From assembly GCF_019891175.1 (NCBI RefSeq), contig NZ_CP072600.1:3224001-3288000 (forward strand): a DNA stretch of 64,000 nt, read 5' to 3'. The notes beneath the pieces are model-generated. The model made no database searches, was not told the DNA's origin, and saw only the letters and a program-made list of their open reading frames with translations. Source of the stretch: Leptothermofonsia sichuanensis E412. Lineage in GTDB: Bacteria > Cyanobacteriota > Cyanobacteriia > Leptolyngbyales > Leptolyngbyaceae. The translations under genes and the position numbers were made by a program. This document shows, piece after piece, positions 8,967 through 17,376 of the stretch. Numbering within the stretch: position 1 is the first letter of the stretch; the number at the start of each line of letters is the position of its first letter.

Positions 8967-9258
8967 AAATCTGATCATTCTGCCAGAAGCGGAACAAGAT
9001 GTGGCTCAGGCTTATACGTGGTATGAAGAGCAAGAGTTTGGTTTAGGCGAAGAGTTCCTTCGGTGTGTTGATGCTTGCATTCAATTCATCCGGCGCAACC
9101 CTGAAATGTATCGGGTAACCCACGAAAGTTATCGAAGGGCTGTCGTACGGCGCTTTCCCTACGTGGTCTTCTATGAGCATTCAGACACAATAGTTACTGT
9201 ATATGCCGTTTTCCACTGTTCTCAAGATCCAAAAAAATGGCGAAGTCGATTGTTGTAG
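8956..9258 (+). CDS. RelE/ParE-family toxin
   Basis: A 100-residue protein with the RelE/ParE fold pattern: ILPEAEQDVAQAYTWYEEQEFGLGEEFL (two N-terminal helices), IRRNPEMYRV, then beta strands YRRAVVRRFPYVVFYE and TIVTVYAVFHCSQDPKKWRSR. It starts inside the antitoxin gene (11-bp overlap), the normal order antitoxin then toxin. The family acts either on ribosome-bound mRNA (RelE) or on DNA gyrase (ParE); sequence alone does not decide which. Confidence 0.9.
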   Translation: MVLRNLIILPEAEQDVAQAYTWYEEQEFGLGEEFLRCVDACIQFIRRNPEMYRVTHESYRRAVVRRFPYVVFYEHSDTIVTVYAVFHCSQDPKKWRSRLL

Positions 9259-9419
9259 GAATAGCTGAGCGCAGCATAACGACCCCGTTCACCTGCCGCA
9301 GATAACCTCTCGGACTCAGCCGACTAACTCAATACGGTCAGTGTGCAACGGGATTGTTAGACCGTACATCACAGATCGCTTATGATCAATATATTCTCGC
9401 GTGTCTAGGAGTTTAAGCT

Positions 9420-9638
9420 ATGTCACTTGCTGAGTTAATCCCTCTGATCAATAAATTGAGTCAGCCAGACAAATTATCACTCTTCAAACTCCTAGCCTCG
9501 CAAATCCCAGACGCAGAACTACAAGTCATCTTTTCTGCACCAGAGTACCCGATTTGGTCACCCTACGACGCAACGGAAGCTGCCAACGTTCTAATGCAGA
9601 TGATTCAGGATGACCGAGAAGCATCTAGTCATGCCTAG
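9420..9638 (+). CDS. Small conserved protein, partner of the protease gene
   Basis: A 72-residue protein with an N-terminal helical segment (LAELIPLINKLSQPDKLSLFKLLASQI) and a C-terminal motif YPIWSPYDATEAANVLMQMIQDD. From memory this motif recurs in cyanobacterial small proteins encoded just before retropepsin-like proteases. Its stop (TAG 9636-9638) overlaps the ATG of the protease gene at 9631 by 8 bp. The size, the helical N-terminus and the overlap resemble an antitoxin or adaptor, but no function is known to me. Confidence 0.75.
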   Translation: MSLAELIPLINKLSQPDKLSLFKLLASQIPDAELQVIFSAPEYPIWSPYDATEAANVLMQMIQDDREASSHA

Positions 9639-10023
9639 TACAATCGAGTTCCCCTTTCCCGATGATGAAGCATTACCCTCGATTCCCATCACTCTGAGTT
9701 ATGCAGACTTCTCTGTTTCTGCGAATGCACTGCTAGATACTGGGTCTACGGTTAACCTCTTACCTTATGACATTGGGCTGCAATTAGGTGCCATTTGGGA
9801 GGAACAAACTGTCCGCTTACCGTTGGCTGGAAATCTTGCGAGGGTTGAAGCACGGGGCTTGTTTGTGCATGTTCAAATTGGAAACTTGGAACCAGTTCGC
9901 CCAGCGTTTGCTTGGGCAAAAGTCTCTCAGGTGCCCTTAATCCTTGGACAAACGAACTTTTTTCGAGAATTTGATGTCTGTTTTCAACGATCGCGGCATA
10001 CGATGGAAATTACCCACTTCTAG
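9631..10023 (+). CDS. Retropepsin-like aspartic protease
   Basis: A 130-residue single-domain protease from ATG 9631 (an in-frame ATG at 9610 would add seven residues). The catalytic motif is ALLDTGSTVNLLPYDIG with Asp 36, and the late hydrophobic-Gly motif is VPLILGQTNFF. One such domain is half of a pepsin active site, so it should act as a homodimer, as retroviral proteases do. There is no signal peptide or membrane segment. It forms a translationally overlapping pair with the 72-residue protein upstream. Confidence 0.85.
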   Translation: MPSTIEFPFPDDEALPSIPITLSYADFSVSANALLDTGSTVNLLPYDIGLQLGAIWEEQTVRLPLAGNLARVEARGLFVHVQIGNLEPVRPAFAWAKVSQVPLILGQTNFFREFDVCFQRSRHTMEITHF

Positions 10024-10110
10024 AAAGCTTCAGTACCGATCGCTATAGTACTGCCATTGTTGCATTCTTCAACTTGGGAAACCGCCATGCGGAATTGCAA
10101 GTTGGAAAAC

Positions 10111-10398
10111 TCAATGCCTGTCCAAAAGTCCAATCTTCAACCAATATGAACCTGGCACCATAAGTCCTACAAAGGCAAGAAGTCCTCCCAGAGGTTGTCC
10201 TGAAGCATACGGAATTGATGAGCTGATTACGCCCCCAGTAATGAATATGCAACCGCCGATGGTAGAAGCACTATTCTGTATCACACGTTCCAATTTGTCT
10301 GGATTGTTCATATCGCAGCCTATTAAGGCTAACAAATCAATAGAGCCGATCGCTGAGAGGTTATCTGCGAGAATTAGAGGTTGTCTGCGGTAGCTCAT
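10111..10398 (-). CDS. Small putative membrane protein, unknown
   Basis: A possible 95-residue protein from ATG 10398 (98 residues from ATG 10407). The N-terminal half is polar (DMNNPDKLERVIQ) and the C-terminal half contains two hydrophobic segments rich in glycine (TIGGCIFITGGVISS and GGLLAFVGLMVPGSYWL). I do not recognise a family. It lies between the protease module and a repeat-rich gap, with no operon partner, and could be a chance open frame. Confidence 0.4.
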   Translation of the reverse strand: MSYRRQPLILADNLSAIGSIDLLALIGCDMNNPDKLERVIQNSASTIGGCIFITGGVISSSIPYASGQPLGGLLAFVGLMVPGSYWLKIGLLDRH

Positions 10399-10509
10399 CT
10401 TAATCATTATACTTTGGCAGGGAATTGTTTGTAGTGCTTGCTTCAGCAAGCCAACTGAAGTTGGCACTACAAACTAAAGATTATTGGCTGACACGGTATA
10501 GAACTCCAA

Positions 10510-10588
10510 AGTTATTAATGCCATGTCCAACCTGGAAGCCAGGATCCCCGGTGTCTCGTGGACTTCAATCGCATCGACTGGCTAATGC
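10510..10588. repeat. Dispersed palindromic repeat, family 2, copy B (partial)
   Basis: Matches the first about 80 bp of the family-2 unit at 7341 with few changes (AGTTATTAATGCCATGTCCA through CGACTGGCTAAT) and then breaks off just before a family-1 MITE. Confidence 0.8.
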
Positions 10589-10597
10589 CGTCTCACT

Positions 10598-10691
10598 TAT
10601 AGCGTTTTTCAATTGAGTAAAGTACGGGAGTGTGAAGTACAGTGGGGTGCGGAGCACCCCACTGTACTTCACACCCTTGAAAAGGGCTATA
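10598..10691. repeat. MITE-like repeat, family 1, copy B
   Basis: A 94-bp unit TATAGCGTTTTTCAATT to AAAAGGGCTATA. Its centre is a long palindrome: GTGAAGTACAGTGGGGTGC is followed by its inverted complement GCACCCCACTGTACTTCAC with three bases between. This is the best-preserved stem of the six copies. Confidence 0.92.
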
Positions 10692-11311
10692 ACCTGCTGT
10701 GCGAGCATCCAATCCGCCCTCACTCTAAATCCCTCTCCCAAAACTGGGAGAGGGACTTCAACCCTTTCTTACTCCGCTGCTCCCAAGTTTAGGAGCAGGG
10801 GTTGGGGAATGAGGGCTGAGTCGATCTTCCCCAAAAGGTTTCTTGAATATGCACTTGGCCAGGATTCCCGATGTCTTGCTGACCGGCACGGATAAAGCCG
10901 GGTCAGGGGTCGAGCCGGGATCGAGTGGGTTGTATAGTTGTCTAACAAATTCACTAAAATCCAGGGTTCTATGGTACTAAATGAGGGATTCAACCCCAGA
11001 ATTACAGCGATTGTCAATTAAATTTGCCATACCCCATACCTGGTACCGTTCGGCTGAGACGTGCGGCGATCGCGGTTCGATTGAGTACTCACTGTCGAAG
11101 CCTCAATCGGGCGTTCCCGTCGAAGTCCGATACCCACAATTCGGGGTTGGCCCATTTGAAAATGTCGGTAATAAGCTGCACGTTTTCAGTATCCGGTGGC
11201 GGGTTGAGCCAATTTCACAAAATCAACGAACAAATTTAGTAACTCCATATATGATGAGTATCGTTCCATGGCGCTGTGCTTAAGGATTTCTCACCCTGCA
11301 GGACTAGAGTT

Positions 11312-13123
11312 ATGAGTGAAGCTGAGAGAATCAACGATCCTGGTTTGCCTGAATCTGCTAATCCAGTTCCTTCTGTGCCTCCCTACATGATGTCTGAAGC
11401 ATCTGGATTTTCTTCTCCGCACGATTCCAATGATGAAGATTGGGAGACGGTTGATTTCCCTGGTGCTATGAGTATCGATGCAATTCCTAAAGCAAGGGAG
11501 AGTAGCGCTCAAGCATCACCAGATCCTGATTCTGAGGAACTGGCTGCGCTGTCAGCCCTGGGGCAAACGTCCCTGGAAGGGGGCGAGGTGGGGGCTGAAA
11601 TGATGGCTGCCCACCTGCAACAACTTCAGCAGGAAAATGGGGAACTGCGCGATCGCCTGGCTCAACTGGAACAGGATCTGGTCCAGCAGCAGATTGAATT
11701 GCAGTTAGAAGTGGCGCGATCGCTCCACAATGTTGCGCCTGAAGACCCTCAACCAGAGGTTTCAGAGTCCCACCGGACCCAGGAACTGGTTCTGGCTAAA
11801 GAGCGCATTGATGAGCTGCTTCAGGAGTTAGAAATTTCTAAACAGATGGCTCAACGCCAGCGGATTCTGGCGGAGACCCTGACGGAACAACTGGAAAGCA
11901 GCCAGGAACGGGTTGCCCAGCTAGAGCGGGATTGTGCCCTGGCGCAGCAACGCTATAACGAGCAGGTGCAGCAACTGCTCCAGGCTGAAAATACCTGTCG
12001 AGATCTGCGGATGCGTCTCCACCGCCAGCAGCGCCAGACACTCCAGTTCAAAGCTGCTTTAGAGAAATGTCTGGAAATGACGCCAGCGCAGAGACAGAGT
12101 CAGTTTATTTCTGGCTTGACCCAGGAAAGTCATGTCTCTGCGCCAGTGGTGACGATACCACCCACTTCCCTGGCGCAGGTGTTGGCTCCCAAAAATCAGC
12201 CAGTCCGTCCCTGGTCGGCTCCCTCGGAAGCCGAGTCAGCGTCGGATCTGGCAAACAGCACGACTTTGCCAAAACCCCTGTCCAGGTTATTGCATCCGGT
12301 TGCACCGGATGATGCGATCGCAGACCGGCAAAATGAGCCTTCAGCAAGTAAAGATTGGGTCAGTGAAATTTTTCAGAATGCCCCAGTCACTCAACCTGAA
12401 CCAGCTGTGGGTGCCCCATCATCCAATCCTATTTTTGACCTGACTCCATTCCTGGAGGCTCAAACCTCTGAATCAGCGCTGTCTTCGCCTCAGACCGTAG
12501 AAGAACCCCTTAGTTCTGACAGCCGTTCTGTTCAGCCAGAAGACAGTCAGTTACTCCAGATGCTGGCATCTGTTCCCCTCGATTCGGATGAATTGGGCAA
12601 CCCCCTGGAAGCTTTTCCCTGGGGAACCTCCTCCGACGCTGAAGATGGAATCTGGGATGACCTGGCGCGGTTAATTGAGTCTTCGCCCAAGGCTGAAACG
12701 AGGGAGGCTTCAGGCCCATCCCCCAGTGGGGATAGCAGGGCAGACACCAGGGAGGAATCGAGCACACCTTCAGCTTCTCCCGGTGTGCCAGTCGCGGATA
12801 TTAACCCGGCAACCGCTGGCTCAGGTAGTCAAAAGGACAGTCAAAAACCGCTTGAGTTGATCAGTTGGGCCGACCGCAGTGGTAAGTCTCGGAGTCACCG
12901 GCGGATCGTTGTCGCGATACCCGATTCAGCAGAGGCAGGAGACTTGCAGGCTGCTTCGTCAGGTGCTCCGTCTGAAACGATTACTGAGACAGTGAATTCT
13001 TCCTCCGACCGGGAGATGGTGGCAGGGGGTTGGCCCTCTCCGGTGGTTTATCCACTGCGTCCCTCTAGAAAGCTGAAATCTCTGGCAGCCGTTGATTTAC
13101 CCTCTTTTCCAAAGGCGAGATAG
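11312..13123 (+). CDS. Coiled-coil protein of unknown function
   Basis: A 603-residue acidic protein; I take ATG 11312 (MSEAERIND) rather than the upstream start at 11276. Residues from about 90 to 260 form a strong coiled coil rich in Gln, Glu and Leu (for example LQQLQQENGELRDRLAQLEQD and ISKQMAQRQRILAETLTEQL). The remaining C-terminal half is low-complexity, rich in Ser, Pro, Ala and Glu and probably disordered, ending in a short basic motif RPSRKLKSLAAVDLPSF that looks conserved. There is no signal peptide or membrane segment. It reads convergently towards the CruP-like gene. I cannot name a family; a structural or scaffold role is only a guess. Confidence 0.8.
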   Translation: MSEAERINDPGLPESANPVPSVPPYMMSEASGFSSPHDSNDEDWETVDFPGAMSIDAIPKARESSAQASPDPDSEELAALSALGQTSLEGGEVGAEMMAAHLQQLQQENGELRDRLAQLEQDLVQQQIELQLEVARSLHNVAPEDPQPEVSESHRTQELVLAKERIDELLQELEISKQMAQRQRILAETLTEQLESSQERVAQLERDCALAQQRYNEQVQQLLQAENTCRDLRMRLHRQQRQTLQFKAALEKCLEMTPAQRQSQFISGLTQESHVSAPVVTIPPTSLAQVLAPKNQPVRPWSAPSEAESASDLANSTTLPKPLSRLLHPVAPDDAIADRQNEPSASKDWVSEIFQNAPVTQPEPAVGAPSSNPIFDLTPFLEAQTSESALSSPQTVEEPLSSDSRSVQPEDSQLLQMLASVPLDSDELGNPLEAFPWGTSSDAEDGIWDDLARLIESSPKAETREASGPSPSGDSRADTREESSTPSASPGVPVADINPATAGSGSQKDSQKPLELISWADRSGKSRSHRRIVVAIPDSAEAGDLQAASSGAPSETITETVNSSSDREMVAGGWPSPVVYPLRPSRKLKSLAAVDLPSFPKAR

Positions 13124-13148
13124 GGGTGAGTACGCCGGACTGTATTCC

Positions 13149-15290
13149 CTATTGGTATTCGCTGTCAGCTGTCAGATGTTGAAGAGCAAACCCCTGTCCT
13201 TCGGCGGATTGGGGGCGACCAATGCCATCAGTGAAGGCGTAGCTCTGTGCCAGCAGCCATAGCCATAACCTGGGAAATCCTGGTTCCAGCCAGGGTTGAA
13301 TTTGTTTCAGAAACCGGGGGAACCAGCTACTCAGCAGGGCGCTGATAAAGGCACTGAGGGTAAAGTTCAGGTAGCTACCCAGCCAGCGCCACAGATCCTG
13401 GGGTCCTGCCAGGTCCCAGATCCAGAGCAGGAGCGCCGGATTTTGCCAGGCGGCTTTGAGAGCCATGCGATTGAAAGAAAGCCAGTCTACCCGGTCTTTA
13501 ATAAATGCTTCTGCGACTGCTGGAGGTTCTGCTGCCAGGATGCCGAAGAAGGTATTGAGCATGGCATTCACCCGCTCTGGTGGGAGATTGCGTCCTGTAG
13601 GCACCATCATGCCCTTGGAAAATAGCCAGGTAACGGAGACATTGCTTTGATAGGCACGAATTTGATTGAGGTGGTTTGCACTCAGCAAATTATGTTTCAG
13701 AGCTGTATCGAGCAGGTGGGTCAGGCGGGGCAGATTGCGAACCAGGGACCCAAATCCTGTAAAGATGAGGGGGGATTGGAGTGAAGCCGCGTCTCCGATC
13801 GCAATCAGACGGTCAAAGGCTACCCGGCGATCGCCAGCACTGGTACTGAAATGCCCTGGAATGTAGCCAAAGGTGGGTTTCTTCCAGACCAGTTGGTCCA
13901 CATCGCAACGGCGATATTCTGGCAGGATGGCAAAAAAATCTTCATACATTTCCAGCAAAGAACCGGGATTATCGGGATGAACCTGGTGATAGTGGAACAG
14001 GTAGATAGTCAACTCATCCCCTTCCGCCGGAAACAATTCCCAGATTAACTGCCGTCCCCGTGAAATGTCCCCATGGCTGTTCAGGACATCCCCATAGTGG
14101 GCATCCCATACCCCCGGTTCAAATCCACTGGCAATCACAGCGCCTACGGTAGGACAGACACTATCAAACGCGCGATCGCCATTTAACTGCCAGGCGATCG
14201 GCGATGCGGTTCCCATCGCATCCACCAGCAATCTGCCATGGGCTACCCGGAATTCTCCCGTCGGCAGATCCTTCAATTGAAGGGTCACCTTCTCCTGATC
14301 AATCTCAGCCTGCAAAAATTCTGTTTCATCCCAGATCTCGCCTCCCGCTTCTCGCAGTTTTTCACCACACACCCGCAACAGCTTTTCCGCATCCAGCCCC
14401 ACATTCAAAACGGTTGGCGTGTGCAACACCGAAGCCTTTGCCTGGGGGGGATTGTTGGCATCAAAAAACTTATTAAACCCATCTACATATTCCCGCGCAA
14501 TCACACTTTCAAACTCAGCAGGGGTAAACAACCCCAGGTTAATCAAACTCTGAAACTCACTGCGGGAAATATTCCACTCACGATTCATCCGCCCAAATGG
14601 CAAACGCTCCACCAGCAAAACCCGGTAGCCCAATCGAGCCATCACGGCGGCATGAATTACCCCCAGAGCACCCCCCACATAAACCAGATCGTATAGAGGC
14701 CCAGAAGCAGAAGTCGGCTGCGCTTCCCGCTCCGTGTCCCCTACCCCGTACCCCTTATCCGATATGGTTCCCTTGAAAATTACCTGCTTTGGCTGCTGTG
14801 GATGTCGCACCCCCTCACGCCAGCGCTGCTCCCACCAGTAAACACGGGTCAGGTCATACTCCCCCTGAGGCATTTTCCGAAAATACTTGACCGTCAATGG
14901 ATACTGGTCAGCCAGTGCGTCGAAGATAGACTGCTGAGACAGGTCAACGACCGGAGGAGCCGGATATTGATTGGGAAACCGGGCACGAATCTCCAACTCC
15001 AGACATTTCAGGATAGTGCCCTCCTGGGGGAGGGCCTGCTCTGCCCAGCGGAATACCTTAAGGTAGGTCGTCCGTTGTACCGACCAGACAAAAATTGAAA
15101 GTTCGTTATGAAATCGAGGAGACGCTTCAGAAATATTGTCATCGTGCAGTGTAGTGTTGGGAAACCGCAATCGAATGCCACTTTCAGTCACAATTTTTTT
15201 GCCTGCCACTGACTCAAAGTGGAGCTGTAGCCAGCGTTTAACCTCCTCAGTCGAGGGCGTGGGAACTTCGATATATAGGATTTCCTTCAT
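13149..15290 (-). CDS. cruP: CruP-type lycopene cyclase family flavoprotein
   Basis: A 713-residue protein from ATG 15290; the open frame extends 26 codons upstream but the ATG has a GGAG box about 12 bp before it. The FAD-binding domain begins near residue 200 with YDLVYVGGALGVIHAAVMARLG and an ERLPFGRMNREWNIS motif, and a second flavin motif is RLIAIGDAASLQSPL. The large N-terminal domain before the flavin domain and the hydrophobic C-terminus (WIWDLAGPQDLWRWLGSYL) fit the CruA/CruP group of cyanobacteria and plastids. CruA cyclises lycopene; CruP is a paralogue whose main role may be in carotenoid turnover. The choice of CruP over CruA rests on memory. Confidence 0.75.
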   Translation of the reverse strand: MKEILYIEVPTPSTEEVKRWLQLHFESVAGKKIVTESGIRLRFPNTTLHDDNISEASPRFHNELSIFVWSVQRTTYLKVFRWAEQALPQEGTILKCLELEIRARFPNQYPAPPVVDLSQQSIFDALADQYPLTVKYFRKMPQGEYDLTRVYWWEQRWREGVRHPQQPKQVIFKGTISDKGYGVGDTEREAQPTSASGPLYDLVYVGGALGVIHAAVMARLGYRVLLVERLPFGRMNREWNISRSEFQSLINLGLFTPAEFESVIAREYVDGFNKFFDANNPPQAKASVLHTPTVLNVGLDAEKLLRVCGEKLREAGGEIWDETEFLQAEIDQEKVTLQLKDLPTGEFRVAHGRLLVDAMGTASPIAWQLNGDRAFDSVCPTVGAVIASGFEPGVWDAHYGDVLNSHGDISRGRQLIWELFPAEGDELTIYLFHYHQVHPDNPGSLLEMYEDFFAILPEYRRCDVDQLVWKKPTFGYIPGHFSTSAGDRRVAFDRLIAIGDAASLQSPLIFTGFGSLVRNLPRLTHLLDTALKHNLLSANHLNQIRAYQSNVSVTWLFSKGMMVPTGRNLPPERVNAMLNTFFGILAAEPPAVAEAFIKDRVDWLSFNRMALKAAWQNPALLLWIWDLAGPQDLWRWLGSYLNFTLSAFISALLSSWFPRFLKQIQPWLEPGFPRLWLWLLAQSYAFTDGIGRPQSAEGQGFALQHLTADSEYQ

Positions 15291-15438
15291 CTGGCTCGCA
15301 AAACTCCTGTAATTTAGCTGAAAGGAATTAGTTAAGGAAGTCTTAAAATGCGCTAAACTGCAAGGCATTATCGCAAAAAAACGTTACACCATTTTCATAA
15401 TTCCACCCGTTATTTTTAATTTGTATAGCAAATCCACC

Positions 15439-15672
15439 ATGAACTATCCTATTCCAGCCCACCCCCAGGAATTTGTGGCACTTCGCCAAAACCCTGTCAG
15501 CGAAGAACTGATCGCGGCTGCGATCGCCGGGGTGATTCAGGTTGCCCGTTCGAGTGGGCAGTCTCTCGACGACCTGATGGCGGAAGTTCTGGCAGATGAT
15601 GCGCTTCTTGATCAGGAACAGCGCCGCTGGCTAGGCGAGATTGTTGCGGCTGCCTGGGAAAAACTACCGTAG
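15439..15672 (+). CDS. Small conserved protein, unknown
   Basis: A 77-residue protein from ATG 15439 (MNYPIPAHP); an in-frame TTG lies six codons upstream. It is helical and acidic, with SEELIAAAIAGVIQVARSSGQSLDDLMAEVLADDALLDQEQRRWLGEIVAAAWEKLP making up nearly all of it (shown here in outline: a helix, an SLDDL turn, then RRWLGEIV). It is divergent from the CruP-like gene, with about 150 bp between starts. A hairpin at 15782-15850 may end its transcript. Confidence 0.65.
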   Translation: MNYPIPAHPQEFVALRQNPVSEELIAAAIAGVIQVARSSGQSLDDLMAEVLADDALLDQEQRRWLGEIVAAAWEKLP

Positions 15673-15781
15673 TCCGTCAGTTGAACATCAAGGCACTGTA
15701 CAGTTATTTCTGCCAACCTGCACCAGTGCATTGCAGCAGAAGTTTTTCACCACAAAGGCACAAAGGGGCACAAAGTTTCTT

Positions 15782-15851
15782 AAAGCCTATCCGAAAACTT
15801 TCTCAGTCTGGAGTTGAGCTTTGTCCATTGGGGCTTTTCGGATAGGCTTTT
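15782..15851 (+). terminator. Long-stem hairpin followed by T run
   Basis: AAAGCCTATCCGAAAA at 15782-15797 is perfectly complementary to TTTTCGGATAGGCTTT at 15835-15850 (16-bp stem, 37-base loop), and the right arm runs into TTTT. It lies about 110 bp after the small gene at 15439. It may be a terminator or a dispersed repeat; the long loop makes the second as likely. The rest of the gap 15673-16043 shows no gene. Confidence 0.45.
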
Positions 15852-16043
15852 CGTGCGCTTGATGTCTTTGTGGTTCAAACTAAAACTGGCGGGTTATTTT
15901 CGGCAACCTGCACTGGCGTTTGGCGTAAATCTGCCTCCTGCCTGCCTTGAACCGTAGTGAAGAATCTAACCTGGATGACTCTAATAATGTTAAGTTACGT
16001 TTAGTGTTTTGACTGAACACTCACTCCATTTGATTGAGTTTCC

Positions 16044-16895
16044 ATGACAGTTGCTGTTTCTCTCCAGAACGTCTATAAGCACTACAACAAGATGCCCGTT
16101 GTGAACAATCTCTCATTTCAGATTGAGGCGGGTGAGATGTTTGGGCTGTTGGGACCGAATGGAGCCGGGAAATCTACCACCATCCGGATGCTAACCACCC
16201 TGACCCGTCCTTCCCAGGGAGAAATTTGGGTTGCCGGATATCATGTGGTCAACCAGCGATCGCAGGTGAAACAGCGGATCGGTGTGGTTCTCCAGCAGAC
16301 CAGTGTGGACAATGACCTTTCAGTTTGGGAAAACATGGAGTTTCATGGGCGACTGCACCACATTCCCCGCTCCCAGCGCCAGCAGGACATTGATCGCTGG
16401 CTGGACTATGTAGACCTGGCAGACCGGCGAGATGATCGAGTCAAGACCCTCTCTGGTGGCATGAAGCGTCGGCTCCAGATTGCCCGTGCCCTGTTACACC
16501 AACCAGACGTTTTGTTTCTGGACGAACCCACCGTTGGACTTGACCCCCAGACCCGTCGCCGCCTCTGGGAAATCATTCGTGACCTGAACCAGCAGGGTAT
16601 GACGATTCTGCTCACCACTCACTATATGGATGAGGTGGAATATTTGTGCGATCGCATTGGCATTATGGACAATGGCAAATTGATTGAACTGGGAACCCTC
16701 CAGGAATTTCGCCAGAAGCACGGGGAAGGACTGGTCATGAAGCAAATGCAGGACCGTTGGGACTATAAATTCTTCCCCACGCTGGAAGATGCGAACCGCT
16801 ATCTTGACCACCAGCCAGACAAAACCGGCATGATGGTCAGACCTTCTAACTTAGAAGATATCTTTGTGGAACTCACCGGCAGGAATTTGGACTGA
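16044..16895 (+). CDS. ABC transporter ATP-binding protein, DrrA-like
   Basis: A 283-residue ATPase with Walker A GPNGAGKST (residues 37-45), signature LSGGM (136-140), Walker B LFLDEP (157-162) and the switch histidine in TILLTTHYMDEVE. The closest group from memory is the DrrA/CcmA type that drives ABC-2 exporters, in which a separate membrane subunit carries the substrate. The expected permease gene does not follow; the next gene is a 56-residue reading frame and then a phosphohexomutase. The membrane partner must be encoded elsewhere. Confidence 0.92.
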   Translation: MTVAVSLQNVYKHYNKMPVVNNLSFQIEAGEMFGLLGPNGAGKSTTIRMLTTLTRPSQGEIWVAGYHVVNQRSQVKQRIGVVLQQTSVDNDLSVWENMEFHGRLHHIPRSQRQQDIDRWLDYVDLADRRDDRVKTLSGGMKRRLQIARALLHQPDVLFLDEPTVGLDPQTRRRLWEIIRDLNQQGMTILLTTHYMDEVEYLCDRIGIMDNGKLIELGTLQEFRQKHGEGLVMKQMQDRWDYKFFPTLEDANRYLDHQPDKTGMMVRPSNLEDIFVELTGRNLD

Positions 16896-17101
16896 AAGGG
16901 TGTTAAGAAATGTCTTTACACTTTAGACAACAACGCTGACTGTTCCAGAGGCACAGGAACCACAGAGCAATCCTCCGTACCTTCCGTGTCTCTGGGGTAG
17001 AACTTCAGGTTTTTCAGTTTATTCAATCCACGATCCTGAACTTGAAGAGATGAAGCAGACTGGTTAATCTAGATGAGGCGGAAGTTTAGGATTCAATCAG
17101 T

Positions 17102-17272
17102 ATGTTTAATATTCCCGTAGAGATCCCTGATCAAATCAGCACCTTAGAACTGTCGAAAATTTGGTTATACAAAGCGTTTCAAAATCTTGAGCGTGAGCTT
17201 GAGCGGGGAGTGGATGGGGAAACAAATCTGGAAGGGTCTTCAACAACAGAGGACGAAAGCAGCGACCAGTGA
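17102..17272 (+). CDS. Small putative protein (56 residues)
   Basis: A short frame from ATG 17102 to TGA 17270-17272. The product starts MFNIPVEIPDQISTLELSK and contains an amphipathic helix (LSKIWLYKAFQNLERELERG) followed by an acidic, Ser/Thr-rich tail. The helix is protein-like and the frame sits alone in a 480-bp gap, so it is probably real. There is no family I recognise and only a weak purine-rich stretch (GGCGGAAG) about 20 bp upstream. Confidence 0.5.
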   Translation: MFNIPVEIPDQISTLELSKIWLYKAFQNLERELERGVDGETNLEGSSTTEDESSDQ

Positions 17273-17376
17273 CCCTGGTATCCAGTTAAAGTTACGATAT
17301 AGCAGCGTCTCACCCTCTGGATGAATCTCCTTTACCGGGAATACACTCAGAGGCGTAGAGGTTTGTCCGTTCTTTC

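Larger units (their letters stand above)
10399..11311. other. Repeat-filled intergenic region
   Basis: About 0.9 kb without a gene I can support. It holds a family-2 repeat fragment (10510-10588), a family-1 MITE (10598-10691), and a cluster around 10708-10815 with two hairpins, one based on CCTCTCCC/GGGAGAGG and one on GCTCCCAA/TTAGGAGC. From 10820 to 11311 I see no further structure; the short frame at 10981-11283 has no family features. The start of the coiled-coil gene downstream is at 11312. Confidence 0.6.

Noticed and set aside
10981-11283. A 100-codon frame before the coiled-coil gene
   Set aside because: No family features; it overlaps the upstream leader of the next gene.
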